Shown piece by piece: positions 7,765-16,440 of a stretch of 20,738 nucleotides of DNA. Origin of the DNA: GCA-2731375 sp046582635. GTDB lineage: Bacteria; Pseudomonadota; Alphaproteobacteria; GCA-2731375. The position numbers were made by a program, and so were the translations under genes. The stretch lies in assembly GCA_046582635.1 (NCBI GenBank), contig JAYGEA010000181.1:1-20738 (forward strand). Reading direction: 5' to 3'. The notes beneath the pieces were generated by a model. It was not told the DNA's origin. It searched no databases and saw only the letters and a program-made list of their open reading frames with translations. How positions within the stretch are numbered: the stretch's first letter is position 1; every line of letters begins with the position of its first letter.

Positions 7765-8187
7765 TTACGCCTCGTCATCAATATCGATGGTTTGACCGCC
7801 GATCGCCTTGACCAGATCAAAAAGCCGCTTGCGCACGGCGGGGTCGGAGATCTTGTAATAGGCGCGTACCAGTTCAAGGGTCTCGCGCTTGGCCAGATCA
7901 TCCTGGTCGAAATTGGCCTGGGCCGCCTCGGCAAAGCCGCGCTGGCCCGACGTCACTTCCGGCGCCATATCATCAAAAAAGAACGATACCGGCACATCCA
8001 GGATTTTGCTCAACAAAAACAACCGGGAGGAGCCAATACGGTTGGTCCCCCGTTCATATTTCTGCACCTGTTGGAAGGTCAGACTCAGCGCATTGCCAAG
8101 TTTTTCCTGGCTCATCCCCAATAACGTGCGGCGAAGCCGGACACGGGAACCAACGTGGATATCGACCGGATTGGGGTTTGCTGTCAC
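7765..8187 (-). CDS. XRE-family transcriptional regulator (PhrR/PraR-like)
   Basis: This 140-aa protein has an N-terminal helix-turn-helix of the Cro/C1 type, residues about 13-70 (VGSRVRLRRTLLGMSQEKLG, then LTFQQVQKYERGTNRI). The acidic-Phe stretch VPVSFFFDDM and a short helical C-terminus follow. The domain order and the place between lnt and metK match the alphaproteobacterial regulators called PhrR or PraR in rhizobia; the targets here are unknown. It starts at GTG 8187 with AGGGAG upstream. Its own promoter region (8188-8313) is AT-rich and carries inverted repeats, so autoregulation is likely. It is not translationally coupled to lnt or metK. Confidence 0.88.
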   Translation of the reverse strand: MTANPNPVDIHVGSRVRLRRTLLGMSQEKLGNALSLTFQQVQKYERGTNRIGSSRLFLLSKILDVPVSFFFDDMAPEVTSGQRGFAEAAQANFDQDDLAKRETLELVRAYYKISDPAVRKRLFDLVKAIGGQTIDIDDEA

Positions 8188-8200
8188 TGATACGACTCCC

Positions 8201-8306
8201 TATATGCAATTTTTACTGGTGAAAAATGATCGCAGTCGCCATATAATACTGAATGCTGCCAAAAGGTTGCATATACATGTATGTAACAGCGGCCGACCCC
8301 TGTCAA
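8201..8306 (-). promoter_or_regulatory. Promoter and possible operator of the XRE regulator
   Basis: A perfect -35 TTGACA lies on the minus strand at 8306-8301. The -10 region about 17 bases on is weak and overlaps a 10-bp palindrome, ATACATGTAT (8273-8282). Two 9-bp sites facing each other, TATATGCAA (8201-8209) and TTGCATATA (8267-8275), flank the leader. Paired sites over the -10 and leader fit repression by the dimeric regulator encoded downstream. The operator role is inference. Confidence 0.45.
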
Positions 8307-8313
8307 GCCAAGC

Positions 8314-9876
8314 TTACTTGCTCAGGTGCGATGACTTGTTGCTATTATTATAAGTAAAAATCGATAAAAATCCTAGTAATACACAGAATACCACAAATAT
8401 ACCATCGCCAAACCGTCTGTAGAGAGTCTCCGGCAGCGCCTTGGGCAAACCGCCATCGATCACCCCGGCCGTGCCTAGGGGCAAATGCGCCGAAATCCGG
8501 CCAAACGGGCCGATAATGGCGGAAATACCCGTATTTGCCACGCGCACCACCGGCAGGCCCTGTTCAACGGCCCGGATGCGGGCAATTTCCAGATGTTGCC
8601 GTGGCCCGAAACCGTCTCCGAACCAGGCGTCGTTGGTGACATTCAATAGCCATTCCGGATTCGAATCAAAATCCGGCGTGGCGATCTCTCCGGGAAAGAT
8701 GATCTCGTAACAGATTAGGGGCCGAAAAGGCGGCAGACCGGGCAGGTTTGTCACGACGGCGCCGGGCCCGGGTGAAAAATCCACCGCGCCATGGGCCAGC
8801 TTGTCCAGACCCAGACGCGCCAGCGCCGAACGCAGTGGCAGATATTCTCCAAACGGCACCAAGTGGGCCTTGTCATAGAGCTGCGCGACGGTGCCATCCG
8901 CCGCCAGGGCCATGATGGAGTTGTGCAGCGTGACCGCGCCCGCCGCCGAGCGGCCCCGGCGGGGCGTGCCGGTGATCAGCATGGTTCCGGGCGGCAGCGA
9001 GCGGGCGATGAGGCCGCGCCGGGCCGCATCGGCGGCCAGAAAGAACGGCGTCGCGGTTTCCGGCCAAATCAGATGGCTGAACGCCGCCAACCGGCCATTG
9101 GTACCTGGGTCCAGGCTGAGTTTCAGGTACAGGGCAAGATGCTGATCGCGCAGGTCCGGGCGCCATTTATCGGCCTGGGCGATGCCGGCCTGAACCAGCC
9201 GCAAGCGCACGTCGGGGTGCAGGGAAACCTCCGCCCCCTGGAGACGCAGATGCGAGAATACCAAAACCAGGCCCAGGACAGCGAAGACGAGCCCATTGGT
9301 AACCAGTGCCGCGCGCCTCGAATTCTTGGGCAGGGTGATGAACAAAGCCGGGGCGGCGGCGGCCATGACGGCGAGCGGGCCCAGGGTCGAGGTGCCGAAA
9401 TAGGCCGCGGCCTGCAGACTGCCGTCGCCGGCGGCCCAGACATGACCCGACAACAGCCAGGGAAAGCCTGTCAGCAGGGTGCCCCGCAGCCATTCGCCCA
9501 CCCCCCAAAACAGGGCAAAAGTCAAAAGCCGGCCTGGGCCGGGACGTGACAGGCCCCGGGTCAGGGCAAGAACCAATCCGGGAAACAGTCCCAGACCAGC
9601 GGCCAAGGCGGTCAGGGCAATCGGCATCATCCAGGCGAAACGGTCCGCATCGACCATGAAGGCATGGCCGACCCAATGCAGCCCAACCAGAAAATAGCCA
9701 ACGCCAAAGGCCCAGCCCAGGGCGAAGGCCTGGCGCCAATGCCCAGAGCCGTTCAAAAACCAGAACAGGCCACCGTAACCAAGCAGCATCAATGGCCAAA
9801 GATAAAGTGGTGCCAGCGCCAAGGCCGCCGCCACGCCGCATATCGCGGCGGCCAATAGGCGCAGACAAACCGTCAT
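8314..9876 (-). CDS. lnt: Apolipoprotein N-acyltransferase
   Basis: Lnt adds the third acyl chain to the N-terminal cysteine of lipoproteins at the periplasmic face of the inner membrane. The 520-aa protein has about six hydrophobic segments in the first 210 residues, then the carbon-nitrogen hydrolase domain. The catalytic triad is visible: E273 in LIWPETATPF, K336 in LYDKAHLVPFGEY and C389 in PLICYEIIFP, close to the Escherichia coli positions. A C-terminal hydrophobic helix (GIFVVFCVLLGFLSIF) anchors the end. The start codon overlaps the corC stop (ATGA), so it is coupled to corC. The final codons (NNSNKSSHLSK) are AT-richer than the rest of the gene. Confidence 0.96.
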   Translation of the reverse strand: MTVCLRLLAAAICGVAAALALAPLYLWPLMLLGYGGLFWFLNGSGHWRQAFALGWAFGVGYFLVGLHWVGHAFMVDADRFAWMMPIALTALAAGLGLFPGLVLALTRGLSRPGPGRLLTFALFWGVGEWLRGTLLTGFPWLLSGHVWAAGDGSLQAAAYFGTSTLGPLAVMAAAAPALFITLPKNSRRAALVTNGLVFAVLGLVLVFSHLRLQGAEVSLHPDVRLRLVQAGIAQADKWRPDLRDQHLALYLKLSLDPGTNGRLAAFSHLIWPETATPFFLAADAARRGLIARSLPPGTMLITGTPRRGRSAAGAVTLHNSIMALAADGTVAQLYDKAHLVPFGEYLPLRSALARLGLDKLAHGAVDFSPGPGAVVTNLPGLPPFRPLICYEIIFPGEIATPDFDSNPEWLLNVTNDAWFGDGFGPRQHLEIARIRAVEQGLPVVRVANTGISAIIGPFGRISAHLPLGTAGVIDGGLPKALPETLYRRFGDGIFVVFCVLLGFLSIFTYNNSNKSSHLSK

Positions 9877-10889
9877 TCGCGCGTTGTCGTCGTGGGCTCC
9901 TGATCGCCGGCCACCGCGGCACCATCGCCTTCGCCGACCCGGCCGGTGCCCGACGTGGTGCCTGACCCCGTGCCTGAATTGGCGGCTTGGGCGGCATTGG
10001 GGCGGATCAGAAGACGTTTGACCCGCCGCGGATCGGCATCGACAATCTCAAACGCGATGCCGCTGGGATGGGATATCACTTCACCCAACTGCGGCACCCG
10101 GCCCAACATGGCAAAGACCAGACCGCCCAGGGTTTCGACATCTTCATCGACTTCGTCGGGCAGCAAATCCACGGCCAGGATTATTTCCAGATCCTCGATC
10201 CCGGCCCGGCCATCGGCGTCGATACTGCCGTCGGGCCGTTGCTGCAGGGTTGGGCCGTCGTCCTTGTCGTGCTCGTCCTCGATCTCGCCGACAATTTCCT
10301 CGACGATATCCTCAATGGTGACCAGGCCGTCGGTGCCGCCATATTCATCCACCACCACGGCCATGTGAATGCGGGTGGCGCGCATGCGGGCCAGCAGGTC
10401 CAGGATCGGCATGGAGGGGGGCACCACCAGCAATTCGCGCAGAATACGGGCCAGGGATAATTCCCCGTCCTGGTCCTGGTCCCGGCCCCAATGGTCGAGC
10501 ACATCCTTGATATGGACAAAACCGGCGATGTCATCGAGGGTTTCCCGATACACCGGCAGACGGGAATGATGCGCCTGGCGGAAGGTGCTGACCACATCAT
10601 CAGGCGCCGCGCCCGCCTCCAGGGCGACGATATCGGTGCGCGGCACCATGACATCATCAACTTCCAATTCGCCGAAACTGATGATGTTCATCAGCATTTC
10701 CCGCTGTTCGGGGTTCAGGCTGTTGGGCGAGGATTCGTGCTCGTCGATGACCTCTTCAATGCTTTCCCGCAGGTCCGCGTCGCCGCCGCCCCGCAACAGC
10801 CCCGACAGCCAGTTAAGGAAGCCGCCGCCACCGTTTTGCGGGGCACCAGGTTGATTGGCGGGTTGAATGGGGTCGTAATTGTCGTTCAT
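9873..10889 (-). CDS. corC: CorC/HlyC-family CBS-domain protein
   Basis: This 338-aa protein has no membrane domain. Two CBS repeats cover residues about 75-205 (DVMVPRTDIVALEAGAA; MAVVVDEYGGTDGLVTIEDI), followed by a CorC_HlyC transporter-associated domain to about residue 300 (DEVDEDVETLGGLVFAMLGRVPQLGE). That is the architecture of E. coli YbeX/CorC, which sits between ybeY and lnt exactly as here. The family has been tied to magnesium/cobalt efflux and more recently to ribosome-related phenotypes; the activity is not certain. The C-terminus is Gly/Thr/Ser-rich and probably disordered, and the N-terminus holds a Gly-rich loop. It starts at ATG 10889, 33 bp after ybeY, and overlaps lnt by 4 bp. 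Confidence 0.92.
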   Translation of the reverse strand: MNDNYDPIQPANQPGAPQNGGGGFLNWLSGLLRGGGDADLRESIEEVIDEHESSPNSLNPEQREMLMNIISFGELEVDDVMVPRTDIVALEAGAAPDDVVSTFRQAHHSRLPVYRETLDDIAGFVHIKDVLDHWGRDQDQDGELSLARILRELLVVPPSMPILDLLARMRATRIHMAVVVDEYGGTDGLVTIEDIVEEIVGEIEDEHDKDDGPTLQQRPDGSIDADGRAGIEDLEIILAVDLLPDEVDEDVETLGGLVFAMLGRVPQLGEVISHPSGIAFEIVDADPRRVKRLLIRPNAAQAANSGTGSGTTSGTGRVGEGDGAAVAGDQEPTTTTRE

Positions 10890-10922
10890 CTCAGGTCCCA
10901 GTAGTTCCTTTGTGCAAATGCT

Positions 10923-11471
10923 CTATTCGGGCGCATCGATTTGATAGGGGTCGGCTATTCCGAGCGCCGCCAAAACCGAAATTTCCAGCCCTTCCATCGC
11001 CGCCGCCGCCGCCGCCTCCAAGTGATCGTGGCCCAACAGATGCAAGGTACCATGAACCAGCAGGTGGCAGTAATGGGCATGCATGGTTTTGCCCTGCTCG
11101 TCAGCCTCCGCCGCGACCACGCCGTGGGCCAGGACAATGTCGCCCAACAGCAATGGCCCGCCATGGGCCGGTGTATCGTTACCGCCAAAGTCCTCCCCCA
11201 CAAAGGACAAAACATTGGTGGCTTTATCCTTGCCCCGGTATTGCAGGTTCAGACGACGCATCTCCTCATCATTGGTCAGGGTCACGCCAATTTCAACCTC
11301 TGCCCCGGTCAAACCGGATACAGAGACGGCATCAAACGGAGTGGCGGACAGCGCGGCGGAGGGAGCGGCGGACAGGGCGGCGCCCACGACCCGGTCAGCA
11401 GTCGCGGCGGCATCAGGCAGGTCGGTCAGCCACACCCGGCAGGGGGTGGACACGATGATTTCCGTCAACAT
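10923..11471 (-). CDS. ybeY: rRNA maturation endoribonuclease YbeY
   Basis: YbeY is a zinc-dependent single-strand endoribonuclease involved in 16S rRNA 3'-end processing and ribosome quality control. The zinc motif H-x3-H-x5-H is intact (HGTLHLLGHDH; His140, His144, His150), preceded by RGKDKATNVLSF and LLLGDIVLA. I chose ATG 11471 (182 aa), which has GGAA just upstream and begins close to where family members begin; the frame is open to a further start at 11543. With this start it overlaps the end of the HD-domain gene by 59 bp, unusually long for this cluster. An Ala/Ser-rich insertion (SAAPSAALSATPF) near residue 35 is absent from most homologues I know. Confidence 0.92.
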   Translation of the reverse strand: MLTEIIVSTPCRVWLTDLPDAAATADRVVGAALSAAPSAALSATPFDAVSVSGLTGAEVEIGVTLTNDEEMRRLNLQYRGKDKATNVLSFVGEDFGGNDTPAHGGPLLLGDIVLAHGVVAAEADEQGKTMHAHYCHLLVHGTLHLLGHDHLEAAAAAAMEGLEISVLAALGIADPYQIDAPE

Positions 11472-13815
11472 TGGTTTCCGTGTCGCTTGTTGTTTCATCT
11501 TTGTGCGGCAAACCACCGGGGCTTGCCATCGGAGGATAGTCAACGCGATTGTGAAAGACCCCCAAGGTCAGGGTGCGGGTAAAAGTCGCCTCGATTTCGG
11601 CCAGATCCTTCAGCGTCAGCTTGCAGTCATCCAGCTCGCCATCGCCGACCCGCATTTCGATCACTTGGCGGACCCGTTCGCCAACCTTCGCGGCGGTGGG
11701 ATCCTTCAGGGCGCGGGTTGCGGCCTCGATCGAGTCGGCCAGCAACAAAATGCCCGCCTCGCGCCGTTGCGGCTTGGGGCCGGGATAGCGGTAGTCTTCT
11801 TCCGGGCCGTTGTAACCCTGGGCCCGGGCCCGCTCGTAAAACACCCGCAACAAGGTGGTGCCCTGATGCTGGGCAATGCCCTCCAGGATCAGGCGGCCCA
11901 ATTTCGCCTTGCGGGCCATTTCCAGGCCGTCGAGAATATGGTGGAAGATTACCCGGGCCGAGACGTCGGGGGACAGGCGTAGGTGAATATTGTCGTCGCC
12001 GCGCTGGTTCTCCATGAAATAGGCGGGCCGCTGCAATTTGTCAATATCATGATACAGCGCCATGACCCGGCACATCAGGCCATTGGCGCCCACCGCTTCG
12101 GCTCCGGCCTCGGCCAGATTGGCGACCATGGTGGAATGGTAATAGGTTCCCGGCGCCTTCAGGGCCAGTTCCTTCAACAATGGATTATCGGCCGAGGCCA
12201 GTTCCAACAGGCGGGTATCCGTGGTCTCGTCAAACAGCCATTCAAAGGCCGGCAGCAGACCCAGCGTAGCCACGCCCACCAACAGGCCCGAGACCACGGC
12301 GCCCAGTAACAGAGGCAAATGTTCACTGCCCATACCGTGACCGGCCAAGGTCACCGTCACCGGCACCATGGCCGCCTGGGCCAAGGCCACCACCAGGCCG
12401 ATACGTAACAAATCAATCCGCCGGCGGCTGCGGCGGGCGGCAATGCCGGCGACCAGGACGCCGACGATATAGTTGGTCACCAGCCACAGATCGCCATTTA
12501 CCCGATAGGCGATGAACAGCGTCAAGGCCACGCCCACCAGCAACGAGGTCCGGGCATCCACCAGCAGCGAGACCAGAACCGTGGCCAAGGCCAGGGGCAC
12601 GAAATAGGCCGCGGCGTCGGGGTCAAAGCCCATGCCCTCGGCGAATCCCTGGCCGGCATAGAACATCGCCACGCCGATGGCGGTGGTCGCCGCGACAATG
12701 GCCAGGGTCAGATAAGACGACTTGCGGCCAAAGCTGAAGGGTACCCGGGCCCGGCTGAAAAACACCGCGCCCAGCAAAAGAAAGCCGCATAACAGTGCCG
12801 CCATGGCGATCATCTCGCGCCAGACCCGACGGCCGCCGGCATTCTCATTCAAGATCCCGATGCGCCGCCACGCCGCCGCCGTGACCCGGTCGCCGCGGCG
12901 CACAATCACTTCGCCCGCCTTGATGCGCAGAAAGACCGGCTCCACCGCCACCAGTGCCGCCTGGCGCCGTTTTTCGCTGGCCACTTGGTTAGGCTTCAGA
13001 TTAGGCCGGGCCAGTTCCTGAGCCGCCGCCAATATCCAACTGCGCACGATGCGGGCGCCGCCATAGGGGGCATCGCCGGCCCGGGCGGTCATCAGGCGGC
13101 GCAGTTGGCGCAGATCAATGATGCCCGCCGCGTTGTCCCGGCGCGTGCCCAGTTGCAAACCCAGATCCCAGATCTCCAGGCCCCGGCCCTTTGGCAGCGC
13201 ACCGCGGTCGGCGATGACATTGCGGTCCAGCCCCATGTTTAAAAAGAAATTGATCGCCAGGGCAACATCCGAGGGATCATCCAGGCCTTCAATCAGGGCA
13301 AAGACACCGGCATTGACGGCAAAGCCGATGCCCGCCTGGAATGCGGCCCGGCGGTCGGCCGGCGATGCCTTGCCGTCCCGCTGCAGCCGTTCCATGTTCG
13401 CCACGGCCTTGAACACGCCATCGCCAAGGCCGAAGTAGAGATCGGAATCATAGTCGAAAATCTCCACCACCCCGGCCACCGCCTCTGCCCGGCGGGACTG
13501 GGTCGCGGCCTGGTCCTCGACCAGGACATCCCGGCCTGCCCGGATAGTTGATTGCGCCACGGTATCCACATCCGGATGGGGCACCTTGCCACCGCCCGGC
13601 TGGATCAACAGCACGGTCATCACCACGACGAAACAGGCTACTGCAGTCAGATCCAGCAGGGGCCGCCAGCCGTGCCAACGGCTATCGGCAAGGGCCGCCT
13701 GGGCCGCTTGGCGCAGGGCTGCCCGCGTATCGGCCAAGGCGCCTGGCCCCACGGGTCCGCCGCCCACTGGCCCGCCATCACTTTGCGGGTTTACTATATC
13801 GCCGCCGCCTTGCAT
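11413..13815 (-). CDS. 7TM receptor HD-domain phosphohydrolase (PgpH family)
   Basis: This 800-aa membrane protein fits the 7TM-7TMR-HD architecture. One membrane segment lies at about residues 54-72, then an extracytoplasmic domain to about 345, then a cluster of hydrophobic segments (about 345-545; for example MIAMAALLCGFLLLGAVFF), then a cytoplasmic HD domain. The HD region shows GTYYHSTMVANLAEAGAEA, the core YHDID (His589, Asp590) and IFHHILDGLEMARKAKLG. Gram-positive PgpH degrades cyclic di-AMP; the substrate in Alphaproteobacteria is not established. The usual HDIGK reads HDIDK here, so the glycine is replaced while the metal ligands remain. The start overlaps the phoH stop by one base. 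The C-terminal 30 residues overlap ybeY and look disordered. Confidence 0.9.
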   Translation of the reverse strand: MQGGGDIVNPQSDGGPVGGGPVGPGALADTRAALRQAAQAALADSRWHGWRPLLDLTAVACFVVVMTVLLIQPGGGKVPHPDVDTVAQSTIRAGRDVLVEDQAATQSRRAEAVAGVVEIFDYDSDLYFGLGDGVFKAVANMERLQRDGKASPADRRAAFQAGIGFAVNAGVFALIEGLDDPSDVALAINFFLNMGLDRNVIADRGALPKGRGLEIWDLGLQLGTRRDNAAGIIDLRQLRRLMTARAGDAPYGGARIVRSWILAAAQELARPNLKPNQVASEKRRQAALVAVEPVFLRIKAGEVIVRRGDRVTAAAWRRIGILNENAGGRRVWREMIAMAALLCGFLLLGAVFFSRARVPFSFGRKSSYLTLAIVAATTAIGVAMFYAGQGFAEGMGFDPDAAAYFVPLALATVLVSLLVDARTSLLVGVALTLFIAYRVNGDLWLVTNYIVGVLVAGIAARRSRRRIDLLRIGLVVALAQAAMVPVTVTLAGHGMGSEHLPLLLGAVVSGLLVGVATLGLLPAFEWLFDETTDTRLLELASADNPLLKELALKAPGTYYHSTMVANLAEAGAEAVGANGLMCRVMALYHDIDKLQRPAYFMENQRGDDNIHLRLSPDVSARVIFHHILDGLEMARKAKLGRLILEGIAQHQGTTLLRVFYERARAQGYNGPEEDYRYPGPKPQRREAGILLLADSIEAATRALKDPTAAKVGERVRQVIEMRVGDGELDDCKLTLKDLAEIEATFTRTLTLGVFHNRVDYPPMASPGGLPHKDETTSDTETNVDGNHRVHPLPGVADRPA

Positions 13816-14891
13816 CAGTCCCTCCGGTCACCTGAATTTTTGTCGTAGGCCCGCACGATGGAGGCGACCAGGGGATGGCGCACCACGTCGTCCGCCGTGA
13901 AGCGGATCATCTTGATATCGTCTACGCCGTCCAGGATTTCCAAGGCGTCCTGCAGGCCCGAACGGGTCCCGGCGGGCAGATCAACCTGGGTCGGATCTCC
14001 GGTCACGACCATGCGGCTATTTTCACCCATGCGGGTTAAGAACATCTTCATCTGCATCGGCGTGGTGTTTTGGGCCTCGTCCAGGATGATACAGGCGTTG
14101 GACAGGGTGCGCCCGCGCATATAGGCCAGGGGCGCGACCTGGATCTCGCCGGCATCCCGGCGGCGCAACACCCGATCACCGGGCATCATGTCGTACAGGG
14201 CATCGTACATGGGCCGCATATAGGGATCGACCTTTTCCTCCAAGGCGCCGGGCAGGAAGCCCAGGCGTTCTCCCGCCTCCACCGCCGGCCGGGTCAAAAT
14301 GATGCGCTCCACCGCGTCCTCCAACAGCATGGAGACGGCGACGGCCACGGCCAGATAGGTTTTGCCGGTGCCAGCCGGGCCCAGTCCGAAAACCAGATCG
14401 TGTTTGCGCATGGCGTCCACATAGGCCGCCTGGGTCGGCGATCGCGGCGTAATCAACTTTTTCTGAGTGTTGATCAGGGTATCTTCGGAACCGGTTGTGC
14501 GGCGGGTGGCGCGGCGTTTCGGACGTTTGCTTTTCGCCCGGGCGCCAGTGACACTTTTACCGGTGGCACCTTTGGGCGCGGCACTGTTTTCAGAAACATC
14601 CCGCGGCTGCGCCTCGGCCATGCGCACGGCGCCGTCGACATCCGCCGCCGTAACCTCCAACCCGGACTTCAAACGTTGATACAGATCCTCCAGCGCTGCG
14701 CGGGCCACGTCCGCGGCATAGGCCTCCCCCAGGATGGCGACGCGATTGCTACGGGGTACCAGGGACAGGCCAAGGCGCTGTTCGATGCGGGCCAAATGGC
14801 GGTCATGGGCGCCGAACAGTGGCGCCAGCAACCGGGTGTCGTCAAACTCGATGACCATGGCCGGCTCGCCACCGTTTGTCACGACGTTCAA
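13815..14891 (-). CDS. phoH: PhoH-like ATPase (YbeZ type)
   Basis: PhoH/YbeZ is an RNA-linked P-loop ATPase encoded beside ybeY. The 358-aa frame has an N-terminal KH-like part (LARIEQRLGLSLVPRSNRVA), a basic linker (ARAKSKRPKRRATRRTTG), Walker A GPAGTGKT (Lys177) and Walker B IILDEAQNTTPMQMK, followed by GDPTQVDLP. The open frame begins at TTG 14891, overlapping the miaB stop by 3 bp. ATG at 14858 (347 aa) has a better ribosome-binding site (GGCGAG) and may be the true start. The order miaB-phoH-ybeY-corC-lnt matches the E. coli miaB-ybeZYX-lnt cluster. Confidence 0.94.
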   Translation of the reverse strand: MNVVTNGGEPAMVIEFDDTRLLAPLFGAHDRHLARIEQRLGLSLVPRSNRVAILGEAYAADVARAALEDLYQRLKSGLEVTAADVDGAVRMAEAQPRDVSENSAAPKGATGKSVTGARAKSKRPKRRATRRTTGSEDTLINTQKKLITPRSPTQAAYVDAMRKHDLVFGLGPAGTGKTYLAVAVAVSMLLEDAVERIILTRPAVEAGERLGFLPGALEEKVDPYMRPMYDALYDMMPGDRVLRRRDAGEIQVAPLAYMRGRTLSNACIILDEAQNTTPMQMKMFLTRMGENSRMVVTGDPTQVDLPAGTRSGLQDALEILDGVDDIKMIRFTADDVVRHPLVASIVRAYDKNSGDRRD

Positions 14892-16357
14892 GACACCCGT
14901 CCCATCCGCGGCTTCATCGGTCTCTGCCGGGCGGCACGGGTTGGGGTCAATGTGCCCGCCAGACTGTTGGCGTGGGCGGCGGTGATCTCCACCTCAACGA
15001 TTCGTCCCAGCAATTCCAATCCCCCATCCAGGTGTACGGCTTGCATATAAGGGCTGCGCCCCACCAGTTGACCGGACCGGCGGCCCGCACGATCCAGCAA
15101 CAAAGGCAGCCGCTGACCGACCATGCGCTGGTTGAAGGCCTGTTGCTGTTGATTCAGGAGGTCCTGCAAGCGTTGCAGCCGCGCCGCGGCCACATCGCCC
15201 GGCACCTGATTGTCCAGCAGCGCGGCCGGGGTACCGGGGCGGGGGCTGTATTTGAAAGAATAGGCCTGGGCGTAATCCACCTCGGCCACCAGTTCCATGG
15301 TCGCCTCGAAATCGGCCTCGCTCTCGCCCGGGAAACCGACGATAAAATCGCCGGAGAGGGCAATGTCGGGTCGAACCCGGCGCAGCCGGGCGATGGCCGC
15401 GTGGTAATCGGCCGCCGTGTAGCCCCGGTTCATGGCGGCCAGAATGCGATCCGATCCGGACTGTACCGGCAGATGCAAATAGGGCATCAGCTTGTCACAG
15501 GTGCCGTGAATTTCGAACAGACGATCAGTCATATCGCGGGGGTGCGAGGTGGTATAGCGAATGCGTTCCAGGCCCTCGATCACCGCCAGTTGGGCGATCA
15601 ATTCCGCCAGATCCCAATTCCCAGCCCCCGGTGCCGCCCCGTGATAGGCATTGACGTTCTGGCCCAGCAGGGTGACTTCGCGCACGCCACTGTCGACCAG
15701 CTGGCGGCATTCCGCCACTACGGCCTGTCCCGGACGGGAGAACTCGACACCCCTGGTATAGGGCACCACGCAAAAAGTACAAAATTTGTCACAGCCTTCC
15801 TGGATGGTCAGAAAGGCCGTGCAGCCGGCACCATGTTGTTTTGGCTGGGCGTTGGGCAAATGGTCGAATTTTCCCTCTTCCGGAAACTCCGTATCCAGAA
15901 TACCCGCACCCCGCCTGCCGTGGCGGCCACCATTGCGGCCGCCGTTGTAGCCACCTGGCTTGGCCGTCCGCTCGGCCGACCGTTCCGCCTTGGCGATCAT
16001 TTCGGGCAGGCGGTGATAGGTCTGCGGCCCGAAGACAATGTCCACGAACGGCGCGCGGGCCAGCATTTCGGCCCCTTCGGCTTGGGCCACGCAACCAGCC
16101 ACGGCCAGCAAGGGACCCGGCCGGTCAGGCTCGGTCTCGGCCCGGGCCTCTTTCATTTGCCGCAGTCGGCCCAGTTCGGAATAGACTTTTTCGGCCGCCT
16201 TTTCACGGATGTGACAGGTGTTGAGGATGATCATGTCCGCTTCCTCCGGCCCGTCCACGGAGGTATAGCCAAGGGGCGCGAGGACATCGGCCATGCGGTC
16301 CGAATCATAGACGTTCATCTGGCAGCCATAGGTGCGGATAAAGAGTTTTTTAGGCAA
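14888..16357 (-). CDS. miaB: tRNA-2-methylthio-N6-adenosine synthase MiaB
   Basis: MiaB is a radical-SAM enzyme that adds the 2-methylthio group to i6A37 of tRNA. I place the start at TTG 16357 because the protein then begins MPKKLFIRTYGCQMN, as in homologues, with GGAA upstream; the frame stays open to GTG 16489. The N-terminal cluster cysteines are Cys12, Cys48 (NTCHIREKA) and Cys89 (AGCVAQAEG). The radical-SAM triad is Cys189, Cys193 and Cys196 (CDKFCTFC). A C-terminal TRAM domain starts near residue 425 (MVGQRLPLLLD). Oddity: a Gly/Arg/Asn-rich insertion (KPGGYNGGRNGGRHGRRG) lies between the two domains near 15910-15965. It heads the run that includes phoH, ybeY, corC and lnt. Confidence 0.95.
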   Translation of the reverse strand: MPKKLFIRTYGCQMNVYDSDRMADVLAPLGYTSVDGPEEADMIILNTCHIREKAAEKVYSELGRLRQMKEARAETEPDRPGPLLAVAGCVAQAEGAEMLARAPFVDIVFGPQTYHRLPEMIAKAERSAERTAKPGGYNGGRNGGRHGRRGAGILDTEFPEEGKFDHLPNAQPKQHGAGCTAFLTIQEGCDKFCTFCVVPYTRGVEFSRPGQAVVAECRQLVDSGVREVTLLGQNVNAYHGAAPGAGNWDLAELIAQLAVIEGLERIRYTTSHPRDMTDRLFEIHGTCDKLMPYLHLPVQSGSDRILAAMNRGYTAADYHAAIARLRRVRPDIALSGDFIVGFPGESEADFEATMELVAEVDYAQAYSFKYSPRPGTPAALLDNQVPGDVAAARLQRLQDLLNQQQQAFNQRMVGQRLPLLLDRAGRRSGQLVGRSPYMQAVHLDGGLELLGRIVEVEITAAHANSLAGTLTPTRAARQRPMKPRMGRVS

Positions 16358-16420
16358 TGAAATTCCGGGGCAAGGGAGGCCAAACGCATTCGCAAACGCC
16401 GCAACCAAACTAACCACCAA

Positions 16421-16440
16421 TACCGGTGTCCACACCGGTA
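16421..16440. repeat. Perfect 9-bp palindrome upstream of miaB
   Basis: TACCGGTGT and ACACCGGTA are separated by two bases. In DNA it resembles an operator for a dimeric regulator; in RNA it would be a stable hairpin in the miaB leader. Which of these applies cannot be told from one copy. Confidence 0.5.

Noticed and set aside
14876..16360. Long plus-strand open frame opposite miaB
   Set aside because: The minus frame has every MiaB cluster cysteine and radical-SAM motif; the plus frame is a GC-driven shadow.
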